64,000 nucleotides of DNA from Winogradskyella psychrotolerans (lineage in GTDB: Bacteria > Bacteroidota > Bacteroidia > Flavobacteriales > Flavobacteriaceae): positions 423,195 to 487,194 of the forward strand of contig NZ_JAHKPS010000022.1 in NCBI RefSeq assembly GCF_018860565.1, read 5' to 3'. Of the stretch, positions 1-9,518 are shown piece by piece. Made by a program: the position numbers and the translations under genes. How positions within the stretch are numbered: position 1 is the stretch's first letter; every line of letters begins with the position of its first letter. The notes below the pieces were generated by a model. That model was not told the origin of the DNA and made no database searches. It was given only the letters and a program-made list of their open reading frames with translations.

Positions 1-896
1 GCACCGAAGATAGAGTTTAATAGAGGTATTTGCGGACCGAAATCTGGATTTGTAGGGTCTAAAGGATTATGAGGTACAGTAGTAAAATGTGGTATTGTTG
101 TTACATAGGGGATGTTTGCCATAACACCTTGAACTCCTGCGTTTTGTAAGGCGCCCACAATAGTTTCAATTGTTTGATCAAAACCAACACCTGGAGGTCC
201 ATCACTAGGTGTAATTGATGCTAATGTAGCATCTCCACCAGACGTAGCGTAACCTAGTACGTCATTATTTCCAATCCATAAAGAAACAAATGTAGGTTGT
301 TGTGCTAATGCATCACCTAAAACTGTTGCTGAAGGGTTTGAAGCCATACGTACAAAATAGGGGTTAGCAGAAGGAGGGTCTGTAACTAAGTTTGCAGGAT
401 TACCATAACCATCATATAACAAGTGAAAACTTGCCGCGCCAGGCACTCCCATATTATTTTGAGAACCTAATGAAGGTGCAAATGCTTCTGTTGATGACAT
501 ACCAGGTAAACTTGCAGGACCTGAACCATCAAAATATAATCTAGGGCCAAAGCTGCCATCTTCGTTTTGGTTTCCTCCAAATAATAAACCACCAATATTG
601 TCATTCATTAAAGGTTGTGTAAATGTACCACCACCTGCTAAAGCAAATTTTTGTGCCAACATATTTGGCATAGAATTCTCTTGACTCGCGATAAACAAAG
701 CATTATCCGTGAAACCAGCCGTTAATGAATTACCAATAGCTACATAATTAGAAAAATCTGCCGTACCAGGATTTAGGTCTGGATATACAACCTCTTCCGT
801 TGAGTTATCTAATTGATCTTCAAAATCTTCTTCGTCATTACAAGCTGTAAAACTAACTAGGACAGCTGTTAATAATATATATTTAATGTTTTTCAT
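1..896 (-). CDS. SGNH/GDSL-type hydrolase lipoprotein (3' end outside window)
   Basis: The reading frame is open from an ATG at 896 to the left edge, so the C-terminus is missing. Translation gives a lipoprotein signal peptide (SFTAC, Cys19) followed by an acidic linker and a GNSLTAG block that matches block I of SGNH hydrolases; a later WIGNND stretch fits the block III GxND motif. These signatures indicate a secreted or surface-exposed esterase/lipase-like enzyme tethered to a membrane. The start lies 10 nt downstream of the stop of the TonB-dependent receptor on the same strand, so the two are probably co-transcribed, which suggests hydrolysis of a ligand handled by that receptor (inference). 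The catalytic Asp-His pair expected near the C-terminus is not within the window. Confidence 0.85.
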   Translation of the reverse strand, partial: MKNIKYILLTAVLVSFTACNDEEDFEDQLDNSTEEVVYPDLNPGTADFSNYVAIGNSLTAGFTDNALFIASQENSMPNMLAQKFALAGGGTFTQPLMNDNIGGLLFGGNQNEDGSFGPRLYFDGSGPASLPGMSSTEAFAPSLGSQNNMGVPGAASFHLLYDGYGNPANLVTDPPSANPYFVRMASNPSATVLGDALAQQPTFVSLWIGNNDVLGYATSGGDATLASITPSDGPPGVGFDQTIETIVGALQNAGVQGVMANIPYVTTIPHFTTVPHNPLDPTNPDFGPQIPLLNSIFG

Positions 897-906
897 TTTA
901 CTGTTT

Positions 907-3639
907 TTATAAGTTATTAATTGTCCATGAAGCGTAATACATAGAACCGATGTAACCAGATCCGAATACGGTAAAGTATTCTTTTCCGCCTATATTAGTA
1001 CCACCAATCTTAATCGTAGATTTTAAGGTCGGAATGGTGTAGCTAATTTGTGCATCTACAGTATGGAACTCTGGTACAATACCGTCTCCAAAGGTTGCTT
1101 CCCAGAAATAGTCATCACTAAATTTATAAGCGACATTGAAACCGAAATTTTTAAACAATTCTGTGTTACCAAAATGCGCTTTAAATTTGTGTTCTGGAGT
1201 ATTAAAATTGGTTTCGAAATTAGGATTTGCTGCTTGGTCAAAATCTTGCTTAGTAAAGGTGTAACTTCCACCTAAATCGAAATTATTCAAGATTTTAGCT
1301 GATATCCCAATTGATGCACCATAAGAATTAACGTCTACATCAGAATTTGTATATGCACTATAAGTGGTATAATCACTATTTGCTATGGCTGCAATTCCTG
1401 AAGCATCTGCCACAGAACCATATAATGGAGCTATAACCACTTCTGAAGAAATAAAGTCTTTATATTTATTATAGTACGTGCTAAAATCTATGGTTACTTT
1501 GTTAAATTTTCCTCTATAACCCACTTCTACTGAAGATACTTTTTCTGGTGATACAAGGTCTGGATTGGCTACTGTTAAAACAGAAGGGTCACCAGTTGCA
1601 GCCAATTGTTGCACGGAAGATGCTGTGTAAGAATTGTTATATGCAGCAGCTCCAGTTTGTGTGTATACAGTTCCGTTGCTCGCTGTAAAATCTCTAGAGT
1701 AGCGATCTAAATTATCTGGTGCAGATCCAACCAAGATTGCTCTACCTGCATCTAAACCAATAAATAAATCTTGTGTAGTTGGGTTTCTAAAACCAGTTTG
1801 AGCAGAAGCTCTAATGTTATGATTTTCATTTAGGGTTAAGCCTAATGATACCCTAGGGGATACGAATCCATCAAAAAATTCTGATTTGTCATAACGTGCC
1901 GAAGCCGTTATTTTTAAATTCATGTCTTCATTTAGTTCAACCTCTTTTTGAATTTGTGTATACACACCAAATTCACTATAGTCAATTTCTCCGTCATAGT
2001 CTGTGTAGATAGAACCAAAGGAATTTAGTTTATATTGTCTGTAAGACCCTCCAACTTGGATGTCTGCAAAATCTATTAAATCACTGAAGTTATAGTTACC
2101 ATCAGCGTGGTAGTATTTAGAAGCATCACGGAATTGTGAACCTGTAGCTAGATTAGGATCTTTAATGATTCTATTGAAAGCATTTTTAAACTCCGTAGAG
2201 CCTGGTTCAAATCTACCTGTTTCAGCAGCTGCTCTTGCCGCTGCATGCGCTTGCTCGTCTGTGGCACCACCACCTAAGGTTGCAGATACATAGGTGTTTA
2301 TGTAATCTCCAAACCATTCTTCATCACTTTTCCATGCTCTGTTGATATTGATTCCTGTAAATACCATATCATAAGAGTCCCCAGCTTTATCTGCAACAAC
2401 ATAACCTCTTAGAAAGAAGTTGTCATTTTTTACTTCTAATTTATGTTGTTCTTGAAAGAATCCATCAATATTATAACGGTTAGTTCCTTGGTATATAGTT
2501 GTACCTGTACCCACTTTACCTACATATTGAATTTCGAAATTACTATCCTCTATTGGACGGTAGTATAATCCCCAATCTGCCTTAATACTTTGAGCTTTAT
2601 GTTCTGTTAAATCACGTTCGTTATATCCCGTTCTACTAACAAATACATCTGGGACAATACCAGTACCACCAGCTAAGTCATTAATATTTGCTGATACTTC
2701 ATCACCATATACGTTAATACCGTTATAGTTTAGGTTAGTTGCTCTTGTACCACCTAAGACATCGCTATCGACTTCGCTAGTTGCGGCCCAATCTGTACCA
2801 TTTAAATATCCAAAGTTAACTTTGGCAGCAAATTTATCGCTAAACTTATAAGCCATACTAAGGCTTATATCAGTATAATCATTATCTCCAGCAGCTTCTT
2901 GAGTGGTTATACCTTGCTTAACTGAAACTCTAATACCTTGGTGATCAAAAGGGTTTTTACTTCGCATAAATAAAATACCGTTAAATGCATTTGCGCCATA
3001 TAAGGCCGAAGATGCACCAGGTAATAACTCCACACTTTGAACATCTGTTTCTACCATTCCAACAAGGTTACCAATTGGGAAGTTTAAAGCGGGTGTAGAA
3101 TTATCCATTCCGTCAACTAATTGCATAAAGCGCGTGTTGGCCGTTGTGGCAAAACCTCTTGTGTTTACGGATTTAAAGGTTAAACTACTCGAATTGACAT
3201 CGACACCTTTTAAGTTTTCTAAACCTCCATAAAAATCGGCAGAGGCTGTATTTTTAATTTCTTTAAGACCAAAACGTTCTACGGTAACGGGCGACTCAAA
3301 AATACGTTCTGGAGTACGAGAAGCAGAAATAACAACTTCGTCAAGTGAGTTACCTTCATTTAATGTAACATCTACGGTTTGGTTTTTTGTTGTTACTTCG
3401 ATAGTTTTTGTTTCAAAGCCAGTATAACTTATACGGATTGAAAACGGAGGTTCTTGATCTACAGATAAAGTATAGTTACCGTCAAAATCGGAAACTGTAC
3501 CAGAGCTAGTACCTACTATAACAATATTTGCGCCAGGTAAGGGAAGTCCTGTATTGTCAATAATTTTACCTTTAACTGTGGTTTGTGCAAAGGATACTAC
3601 GCAAAAAAGCATCGTGAAAAGCTTTAAGATTGTCTTCAT
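907..3639 (-). CDS. TonB-dependent outer membrane receptor with carboxypeptidase-regulatory-like domain
   Basis: A 910-residue outer membrane transporter. Signal peptide at residues 1-18 (ends VSFAQ), a carboxypeptidase-regulatory-like beta-sandwich at about 20-95 (VKGKIIDNTGLPLPGANI is typical), the LDEVVISASRTPE segment that precedes the plug, a plug domain to about 230 (contains SSALYGANAFNGILFM), and then a long beta-barrel. The family imports large substrates such as siderophores, oligosaccharides or peptides using TonB-ExbBD; no SusD partner is adjacent, so it is not a classical Sus pair. It is followed after 10 nt by an SGNH-hydrolase lipoprotein, a likely operon partner. The C-terminus ends in Leu rather than the common aromatic residue. 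Substrate cannot be told from sequence. Confidence 0.93.
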   Translation of the reverse strand: MKTILKLFTMLFCVVSFAQTTVKGKIIDNTGLPLPGANIVIVGTSSGTVSDFDGNYTLSVDQEPPFSIRISYTGFETKTIEVTTKNQTVDVTLNEGNSLDEVVISASRTPERIFESPVTVERFGLKEIKNTASADFYGGLENLKGVDVNSSSLTFKSVNTRGFATTANTRFMQLVDGMDNSTPALNFPIGNLVGMVETDVQSVELLPGASSALYGANAFNGILFMRSKNPFDHQGIRVSVKQGITTQEAAGDNDYTDISLSMAYKFSDKFAAKVNFGYLNGTDWAATSEVDSDVLGGTRATNLNYNGINVYGDEVSANINDLAGGTGIVPDVFVSRTGYNERDLTEHKAQSIKADWGLYYRPIEDSNFEIQYVGKVGTGTTIYQGTNRYNIDGFFQEQHKLEVKNDNFFLRGYVVADKAGDSYDMVFTGININRAWKSDEEWFGDYINTYVSATLGGGATDEQAHAAARAAAETGRFEPGSTEFKNAFNRIIKDPNLATGSQFRDASKYYHADGNYNFSDLIDFADIQVGGSYRQYKLNSFGSIYTDYDGEIDYSEFGVYTQIQKEVELNEDMNLKITASARYDKSEFFDGFVSPRVSLGLTLNENHNIRASAQTGFRNPTTQDLFIGLDAGRAILVGSAPDNLDRYSRDFTASNGTVYTQTGAAAYNNSYTASSVQQLAATGDPSVLTVANPDLVSPEKVSSVEVGYRGKFNKVTIDFSTYYNKYKDFISSEVVIAPLYGSVADASGIAAIANSDYTTYSAYTNSDVDVNSYGASIGISAKILNNFDLGGSYTFTKQDFDQAANPNFETNFNTPEHKFKAHFGNTELFKNFGFNVAYKFSDDYFWEATFGDGIVPEFHTVDAQISYTIPTLKSTIKIGGTNIGGKEYFTVFGSGYIGSMYYASWTINNL

Positions 3640-3746
3640 TTTAGAGAATTAGTTAATTTGTTAGATGAGCAATTTAACTAAATATATGAAAATTCAATAA
3701 GAAATTCTCATAAAATTATGCGCGCATAGCATATTTTGAAAAAAAT

Positions 3747-3784
3747 AAAGCCTAAAAATTGAAAAATTCTCAATTTTAGGCTTT
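3747..3784 (-). terminator. Intrinsic terminator of the glmS operon
   Basis: AAAGCCTAAAA.TTG pairs with CAATTTTAGGCTTT (about 14 bp, one bulged base, 9-nt loop). Read on the minus strand the hairpin is followed by a run of T (the plus strand reads gaaaaaaa just before it). It lies 29 nt beyond the glmS stop and upstream of the TonB receptor, separating the two transcripts. Confidence 0.8.
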
Positions 3785-3812
3785 ATAAATTATATATTAA
3801 TAATCGATTTGG

Positions 3813-5660
3813 TTACTCTACAGTAACGGATTTCGCTAAGTTTCTAGGCTGATCGACGTTTTTGTCTAACATTACAGCAATATGATAAGATAATAACTGT
3901 AATGGTATGGTGGTTAATAAAGGTGTAAGACACTCTAATGTTTCTGGAACTTCGATAACGTGATCTGCTAATTCCTTGACACTTTTATCTCCCTTTGTAA
4001 CGATACCAATAATTTTACCTTTTCTAGATTTAATTTCTTGGATGTTGCTAACTACCTTTTCATAATGTCCCATTTTAGTTGCAATAACAAATACAGGCAT
4101 TTGTTCATCTATTAAAGCAATTGGTCCATGTTTCATTTCTGCAGCAGGATAACCTTCTGCGTGTATATAGGAAATTTCTTTTAATTTTAAAGCGCCTTCT
4201 AAAGCCACTGGGAAATTATATCCACGACCTAAATACAAACAGTTTTTAGAGTCTTTATAAATTTCAGCTACAGTTTGTACATAAGCGTCAGATTTTAAAG
4301 CTTCTTCAACTTTGCTTGGGATAGTTTCTAGCTCAATAAGGTGTTGTCTAAATTCTGAACTAGACATTGTTCCTTTGGCTCTTGCTAAACGCAATGCTAT
4401 TAAAGTTAATACTGTAATTTGAGTTGTAAATGCTTTTGTAGATGCCACTCCAATTTCTGGGCCAGCATGTGTATATGCTCCTGCGTCTGTTTCTCTTGCG
4501 ATTGTAGAACCTACAACATTACAAACACCAAAAACAAATGCACCTTTAGATTTTGCTAATTTTATAGCTGCTAGCGTATCTGCTGTTTCACCAGATTGAG
4601 AAATAGCAATAACAATATCTTTTTCAGTTATTACAGGGTTTCTGTATCTGAACTCTGAAGCGTATTCTACTTCTACAGGTATTCTGGCTAAATCTTCAAA
4701 AATATATTCTGCAACTAAACCAGCGTGCCAAGATGTACCACAAGCAACAATTATAATACGGTCAGCTGCTAAGAACTTTTTCATATTATCTTCTACACCT
4801 GCCATTTTAATAATAGCCTCGTTGCTTAATAGGCGACCTCTAAAGGTGTCTAAAATAGCGCTTGGTTGCTCATAGATTTCCTTAAGCATAAAGTGATCAT
4901 AACCACCTTTTTCTATTTGCTCTAGATTAAGCTGAAGTTCTTGTATATAAGGGTCTACGAGAGCATCATTTTTAATTTTTCTAACTTTTATATTTTTACC
5001 TCTTCTGATAATTGCCATTTCTTCATCTTCAAGATAAATAGCATTTTTGGTATATTCTATAAATGGAGAGGCGTCACTTGCTATGAAAAACTCATCATCA
5101 CCAATACCTATAGCCAATGGGCTACCCAATTTGGCTACAACAATTTCATTAGGCTTGTTTTTGTCGAAAACAGCAATAGCATATGCTCCTACGGCTTGAT
5201 TTAAGGCTATTTGAACAGCTTTACCAAGTTTAAGATTTTCGCTTTTTTGTACATCTTCAATAAGATTAACTAATACTTCTGTATCTGTATCTGATTGAAA
5301 CGTATAACCACGTTTTATTAATTCTTTTTTTAATGAATCGTAATTTTCAATAATTCCGTTATGGATTATAACTAAATTTCCAGAATTAGAGTAATGTGGA
5401 TGAGAATTTACATCATTTGGTACACCATGTGTTGCCCAACGTGTATGACCAATACCTAAAGTTCCATCAGTGGAAATTTCACTTTCCATTTTATTTTTAA
5501 GGTCAGAAACTTTTCCTTTGGTTTTAGAAAGCTTAATGGCGTTGCCATCGTATAATGCAATACCAGCACTATCGTAGCCACGATATTCTAATCTTTGAAG
5601 TCCTTTAATTACAATAGGATAAGCCTCTCGATGGCCAATGTATCCAACAATTCCGCACAT
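3813..5660 (-). CDS. glmS: Glutamine--fructose-6-phosphate aminotransferase (isomerizing)
   Basis: 615 residues, the usual family length. It makes glucosamine-6-phosphate from fructose-6-phosphate and glutamine, the first committed step to UDP-GlcNAc for peptidoglycan and LPS, in the cytosol. The N-terminus MCGIVGYIGHREA puts the catalytic Cys at position 2 after Met removal; the class II glutaminase domain spans about 2-225 (includes GIGHTRWATHGVPN), followed by two SIS sugar-isomerase domains (VACGTSWHAGLVAEY; ISQSGETADTLAA; later LGRGYNFPVALEGALKLKE) and the conserved C-terminal tail DQPRNLAKSVTVE. It begins 9 nt after the DUF4270 gene and closes that operon. The upstream leader shows no space for a glmS ribozyme. 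Confidence 0.98.
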   Translation of the reverse strand: MCGIVGYIGHREAYPIVIKGLQRLEYRGYDSAGIALYDGNAIKLSKTKGKVSDLKNKMESEISTDGTLGIGHTRWATHGVPNDVNSHPHYSNSGNLVIIHNGIIENYDSLKKELIKRGYTFQSDTDTEVLVNLIEDVQKSENLKLGKAVQIALNQAVGAYAIAVFDKNKPNEIVVAKLGSPLAIGIGDDEFFIASDASPFIEYTKNAIYLEDEEMAIIRRGKNIKVRKIKNDALVDPYIQELQLNLEQIEKGGYDHFMLKEIYEQPSAILDTFRGRLLSNEAIIKMAGVEDNMKKFLAADRIIIVACGTSWHAGLVAEYIFEDLARIPVEVEYASEFRYRNPVITEKDIVIAISQSGETADTLAAIKLAKSKGAFVFGVCNVVGSTIARETDAGAYTHAGPEIGVASTKAFTTQITVLTLIALRLARAKGTMSSSEFRQHLIELETIPSKVEEALKSDAYVQTVAEIYKDSKNCLYLGRGYNFPVALEGALKLKEISYIHAEGYPAAEMKHGPIALIDEQMPVFVIATKMGHYEKVVSNIQEIKSRKGKIIGIVTKGDKSVKELADHVIEVPETLECLTPLLTTIPLQLLSYHIAVMLDKNVDQPRNLAKSVTVE

Positions 5661-5669
5661 AGGTTATTT

Positions 5670-7367
5670 TTAGTTATTTGGTTCTGTGTAATAGATTTCT
5701 AAATACACTTTTTTATCTTCATTTTCACTGTTGTTACCATGTAATATGGTACCTCTTGGTGTTAATACAGAACTTACAGGAACAGCTAATTCATCAGAAC
5801 CTTGTACTTTACTTTGTGTGAAGCCTAAGCTAGGATCTTCTAAATTAATATTTAGAGAAACGGCTAAGCCAAGTTCAACATTGGTAGAGTCTCGTAGTAA
5901 TAAATTATTGATATGCTCTGTGATTTTTAATTTGTATTTAACACCTTTACTACTTGGGTCATCTTCATCTACACGTTCTAAAGCACCAAGGTGATTATAT
6001 TTCGAAAACGAAGGTAAGTTAGTGTTGGTAGCATCTAAATAATAATCGATTAAAGGTGTTTTATTGTCTATGTCATACAAATATAGGCGATTAGGTTCGT
6101 TGTTTGGGTCTTCATTTGCAGAATCTAATAGGTCTCTATCTACATAGAAAACAAGATTAGCCTCGTTAACCAAACGTTTAGAACTCTCAAACTCATCTCT
6201 AAATTTTTCAAAATTAGTAATGCCAGCCTCTTCATCGTAAAAACCATCAAAAAGTTTTATTTTGGCAACAGAGCCTTGTCCGCCTTTTAAATATATTTTA
6301 CTATCTCCTGTGTCAGATTCTTCTTCATTAACAGTGAAATCGGTTTCTAAGAAATTAATTTTATTTGGACCAAAATTGAGGACAAATGCAGCTGTGTCTC
6401 TCTCGTCAGCATCATCTGAAGTAGATGGTGTCAGTCGGTTATAATATATTGTGACATTTGCACTGTTATTATTCGTGTCTAGAATGAGGAAGCTACCATC
6501 ATCATTGTAAGCTTCTGCTTTAAAATAAAGTCCTCTAAAATATTCTAGGAAATTGTTTTGATTACTTAGGTCAATATCTCCTTCTTTGTCTATGATTTTG
6601 TTTTGCCAAAATGTAGGTTCTAACATTACTCTTATAGCTGGAGCTTGACTAAATAGTATAGGTTTGTTTCCATTATCATCTAAATTGTTGACGTCTTTTA
6701 ACACATGACCATTGTTATTTATATCTATAACATTACCAACGACAGTCATATCAGTTCCTGTTTCATCATCGTAATCAACAAAAGTGAGTTCTTCTCCTTC
6801 TAAATTTGTTATCATTTCAGAAGTAGAAGCCGATTTATTAGAAAAATAAGCTTGATTTTCATTAAAGCCAGCATTAGGATCAAAATCTCTAATAAAATAG
6901 TTGTTTTCAAAGATTCTTAGTACAATGCTCTTATAACTATCTCCTTTAGAGATTACAGAATCTATCTCGTAAGTTGTATTGCCATCATCATCAACACCAG
7001 TAACTGTACTGTAATAAGGGATGGTTACGACTACAGAATCTATTTGTACATCATCACCAAAATTTGGATCGTAAGTGCTAGTTGTAAGTTGTGTTACAAA
7101 ACTGGATGTGGTTCTGCCATAGATATCATCATAAACACCTAAAGTACTAAGACCAAGATTATTTGTTTGGACGGGATTTAGTATAGGATCAAAAGCTTTA
7201 GTTTTAGTAATGACATCGTATTGTTTTGAAAGAATATCAAAATTCGTAGCAACATCGTTGTTTATAACATCAGATTCTAGATTGGCATAGTCTTTATCGC
7301 AAGCAATAAAAGTTATGACTATTAAAGTAAATGCTATGATCTGTAGGGCAATTCTATTTTTTTTCAT
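5670..7367 (-). CDS. DUF4270 family lipoprotein
   Basis: A 565-residue predicted lipoprotein: hydrophobic signal ending VITFIACDKD with lipobox Cys23. The N-terminal QTNNLGLSTLGVYDD..GRTTSSFVTQL segment and the overall size match DUF4270, a Bacteroidetes-restricted family of exported proteins of unknown function. It sits between the starch-synthase-like gene (9 nt upstream) and glmS (9 nt downstream), all minus strand, an arrangement I recall as common in Flavobacteriaceae. The gene neighbourhood suggests an envelope-related role, but no enzymatic motif is visible, so function is not assigned. Confidence 0.88.
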   Translation of the reverse strand: MKKNRIALQIIAFTLIVITFIACDKDYANLESDVINNDVATNFDILSKQYDVITKTKAFDPILNPVQTNNLGLSTLGVYDDIYGRTTSSFVTQLTTSTYDPNFGDDVQIDSVVVTIPYYSTVTGVDDDGNTTYEIDSVISKGDSYKSIVLRIFENNYFIRDFDPNAGFNENQAYFSNKSASTSEMITNLEGEELTFVDYDDETGTDMTVVGNVIDINNNGHVLKDVNNLDDNGNKPILFSQAPAIRVMLEPTFWQNKIIDKEGDIDLSNQNNFLEYFRGLYFKAEAYNDDGSFLILDTNNNSANVTIYYNRLTPSTSDDADERDTAAFVLNFGPNKINFLETDFTVNEEESDTGDSKIYLKGGQGSVAKIKLFDGFYDEEAGITNFEKFRDEFESSKRLVNEANLVFYVDRDLLDSANEDPNNEPNRLYLYDIDNKTPLIDYYLDATNTNLPSFSKYNHLGALERVDEDDPSSKGVKYKLKITEHINNLLLRDSTNVELGLAVSLNINLEDPSLGFTQSKVQGSDELAVPVSSVLTPRGTILHGNNSENEDKKVYLEIYYTEPNN

Positions 7368-7376
7368 AGGTGGTAA

Positions 7377-8189
7377 TTAACTGTTTAAGACAGTGTTATT
7401 GTAAAACTCTGTATAAGGGTCTGCAAATTCTTCAATAGAATAATAGTCTAAAACAGGTTTTGTTAAATCATTAATATAAGTGTCTAATTCTTCAGGTAAT
7501 TCTTCAGAGCCTCTAATGATAGCATCAGAATTATCAATTGCAACTTTCATTAAATTTATATAATTAGGTTGTTCTAATAGTTTTGTTGCTTCCGCATCTA
7601 AACTATCAAAATTCACTTTAGAGAGCATGCTTTTATCTAACGTGCCTTCAAAGCTTTGATTGTATACAGAGGTTACAATTTTACTTTCAGTAAATAAAGG
7701 TTCTGTTTTATAAAACTCTTTTAAGTATAAAGGTAGTAGTGAGGCTAACCAACCATTAACGTGAATAATATCAGGAGCCCAGTTTAATTTTTTAACTGTT
7801 TCGATAACACCTTTAGCAAAGAAAATAGCACGTTCGTCATTATCGGAAAATAGTTTTCCGTTTTCATCTGTCAAAGTGGCTTTTCTTTTAAAGTAGTCTT
7901 CATTATCTATAAAGTAGACCTGAATACGTTCTTTAGGTATTGATGCTACTTTTATAATTAAAGGCATGTCTAAATCATTAATTACCAAGTTGATACCAGA
8001 GAGTCTGATAACCTCATGTAATTGGTGTCTCCTTTCATTAATATTTCCGAAGCGAGGCATAAATATTCGTATTTGACCTCCTTGTTTGTTTACCATTCGT
8101 GGTGCTTCAAATGACATTGAAGAGATTTCAGTTTCTGGTAAATATGGAACAACTTCCGAGGACACATACAATATTCGTTTATCTTTCAT
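7377..8189 (-). CDS. Starch/glycogen synthase N-terminal-like protein (single GT5 domain)
   Basis: About 270 residues from the ATG at 8189 (MKDKRILYVSSEVVPYLPET). An in-frame ATG at 8225 would add 12 residues, but it overlaps a likely -7 promoter box (8227-8234), so I prefer the inner start. The protein resembles only the N-terminal Rossmann domain of GT5 starch/glycogen synthases (SSEVVPY, FMPRFGNINERR, PDIIHVNGWLASLLP), while full enzymes are about 480 residues with a C-terminal nucleotide-sugar half. The KxGGL ADP-glucose-binding motif expected after SSEVxP is replaced by ETEISS. Automated annotation often says glycogen synthase; true synthase activity is doubtful. First gene of the operon with the DUF4270 gene and glmS. 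Confidence 0.85.
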   Translation of the reverse strand: MKDKRILYVSSEVVPYLPETEISSMSFEAPRMVNKQGGQIRIFMPRFGNINERRHQLHEVIRLSGINLVINDLDMPLIIKVASIPKERIQVYFIDNEDYFKRKATLTDENGKLFSDNDERAIFFAKGVIETVKKLNWAPDIIHVNGWLASLLPLYLKEFYKTEPLFTESKIVTSVYNQSFEGTLDKSMLSKVNFDSLDAEATKLLEQPNYINLMKVAIDNSDAIIRGSEELPEELDTYINDLTKPVLDYYSIEEFADPYTEFYNNTVLNS

Positions 8190-8226
8190 AAATCTGCTGC
8201 TTTTGAAATTAATAGTAAAAAACATG

Positions 8227-8234
8227 CAAAATTA
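8227..8234 (-). promoter_or_regulatory. Predicted -7 box of the GT5-like/DUF4270/glmS operon
   Basis: CAAAATTA on the plus strand reads TAATTTTG on the minus strand, a full match to the Bacteroidetes -7 consensus TAnnTTTG. It would start transcription near 8221, downstream of the ATG at 8225 and upstream of the one at 8189. No clear TTG -33 element is seen at 17-23 nt. Confidence 0.5.
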
Positions 8235-8240
8235 CAAAAA

Positions 8241-8273
8241 TTTGTGCAGATTGCTAGTATTATATTATGTTTG
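8241..8273 (+). promoter_or_regulatory. Predicted panC promoter
   Basis: TTTG at 8241-8244 and TATGTTTG at 8266-8273, separated by 21 nt, match the Bacteroidetes -33/-7 consensus. The predicted transcript would have a leader of about 20 nt before the TTG start of panC. It overlaps the divergent promoter region of the GT5-like gene. Confidence 0.65.
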
Positions 8274-8298
8274 CATGCGTTAAATTTTTGTTACGACA

Positions 8299-9150
8299 TT
8301 GAAAAACTTTCAGAATAAAACCGAATTATCAAATTACATAAGTGCTTTAAAAGCAAAAGGAAGCTCAATTGGGTTTGTGCCAACAATGGGAGCTTTGCAT
8401 AAAGGGCATTTGTCATTGGTAAATAAAGGATTGAGTGAAAACGACCTCGTTGTTGTTAGTATCTTTGTAAACCCTACTCAGTTTGATAATAAGGATGACT
8501 TGGTTAAATACCCAAGAACCTTAGACGCAGATATTGCGTTATTGAAAACCGTTAGTGATCATAAAATCATTACTTATGCACCAAGTGTTGAAGATATATA
8601 TGATGATAATATAGCATCGGAATCTTTTTTTTATGATGGGTTAGAACATAAAATGGAAGGTGCTTTTAGGCAAGGTCATTTTGATGGTGTTGGTACTATT
8701 GTTAAGCGTTTATTTGAGATTGTAAAACCGGATTTTGCTTATTTTGGTGAGAAAGATTTTCAGCAATTACAAATTATTAGAAAATTAGTTGAGTTACACC
8801 ACATACCTGTAACTATCGTTGGTTGTCCAATTCATAGGGCAAAAGACGGTTTGGCAATGAGTTCTAGAAATGCGAGACTAACACCGGAACATAGAGAAAT
8901 TGCTCCTTTTATATATAAAACATTAGAAGCTGCCAAAGCAAAGTTTGGCACAAAAAGTGCTAAAGAAGTAACGGAATGGGTTTATATGCAATTTGAAAAA
9001 CAATCGCTTTTAGAATTAGAGTATTTTATTATTGCAGATATAACAACCTTAAAACCAGTAAAAAGAAAGTCAATAAAAAAGTCATATAGGGCGTTTATAG
9101 CAGTATATGCAGGTGATATCAGACTTATAGATAATATCGCATTAAATTAA
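8299..9150 (+). CDS. panC: Pantothenate synthetase
   Basis: 283 residues, the typical size. It joins pantoate and beta-alanine with ATP to give pantothenate, the precursor of coenzyme A, in the cytosol. [15 protein letters not shown] contains the HxGH nucleotide-binding motif (His34, His37); [25 protein letters not shown] and [12 protein letters not shown] are family signatures, the last corresponding to the KMSKS loop. The start is TTG at 8299: there is no in-frame ATG before the first conserved block and a well-formed promoter lies just upstream. panD follows 13 nt downstream, so both enzymes for making pantothenate from beta-alanine are together. Confidence 0.97.
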   Translation: MKNFQNKTELSNYISALKAKGSSIGFVPTMGALHKGHLSLVNKGLSENDLVVVSIFVNPTQFDNKDDLVKYPRTLDADIALLKTVSDHKIITYAPSVEDIYDDNIASESFFYDGLEHKMEGAFRQGHFDGVGTIVKRLFEIVKPDFAYFGEKDFQQLQIIRKLVELHHIPVTIVGCPIHRAKDGLAMSSRNARLTPEHREIAPFIYKTLEAAKAKFGTKSAKEVTEWVYMQFEKQSLLELEYFIIADITTLKPVKRKSIKKSYRAFIAVYAGDIRLIDNIALN

Positions 9151-9151
9151 T

Positions 9152-9159
9152 TATCTTTG
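9152..9159 (+). promoter_or_regulatory. Predicted -7 box immediately before panD
   Basis: TATCTTTG matches TAnnTTTG exactly and ends 4 nt before the panD ATG at 9164. If active it would give a leaderless or nearly leaderless panD mRNA. No clear TTG at the -33 distance. Confidence 0.45.
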
Positions 9160-9163
9160 TAAT

Positions 9164-9514
9164 ATGCAAATACAAGTTGTAAAATCAAAAATTCACCGTG
9201 TAAAGGTTACGGGAGCGGCACTAAATTATATTGGTAGTATTACTATTGATGAAGATTTAATGGATGCGGCAAATATTATACAAGGAGAAAAAGTTCAGAT
9301 TGTTAATAATGACAATGGTGAGCGCTTAGAAACCTATTGTATTCCTGGTCCTAGAAAAAGTGGAGAAATTACTTTAAACGGTGCTGCAGCACGTAAGGTT
9401 GCTGTTGGCGACACCTTAATTCTTATTACATATGCGTTTATGGATATTGAAGACGCTAAAGTATTTAAGCCTTGTTTGGTTTTCCCAGATGAAGCTACAA
9501 ATCTTCTAAAATAA
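9164..9514 (+). CDS. panD: Aspartate 1-decarboxylase
   Basis: 116 residues. A pyruvoyl-dependent enzyme that turns L-aspartate into beta-alanine for pantothenate synthesis. The proenzyme self-cleaves between Gly24 and Ser25 ([14 protein letters not shown]), and Ser25 becomes the pyruvoyl group; the conserved [19 protein letters not shown] block is present. It directly follows panC, which uses its product, and precedes the membrane protein gene by 4 nt. Start ATG chosen because residues [12 protein letters not shown] align with the family N-terminus. Confidence 0.97.
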   Translation: MQIQVVKSKIHRVKVTGAALNYIGSITIDEDLMDAANIIQGEKVQIVNNDNGERLETYCIPGPRKSGEITLNGAAARKVAVGDTLILITYAFMDIEDAKVFKPCLVFPDEATNLLK

Positions 9515-9518
9515 GTAG

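Noticed and set aside
5661..5669. glmS ribozyme upstream of glmS
   Set aside because: Only 9 nt separate glmS from the DUF4270 gene; no room for the structure.
8190..8225. 12-residue N-terminal extension of the GT5-like protein
   Set aside because: The ATG at 8225 sits next to and upstream of the predicted transcription start from the -7 box at 8227-8234, and the extra residues do not match the family.
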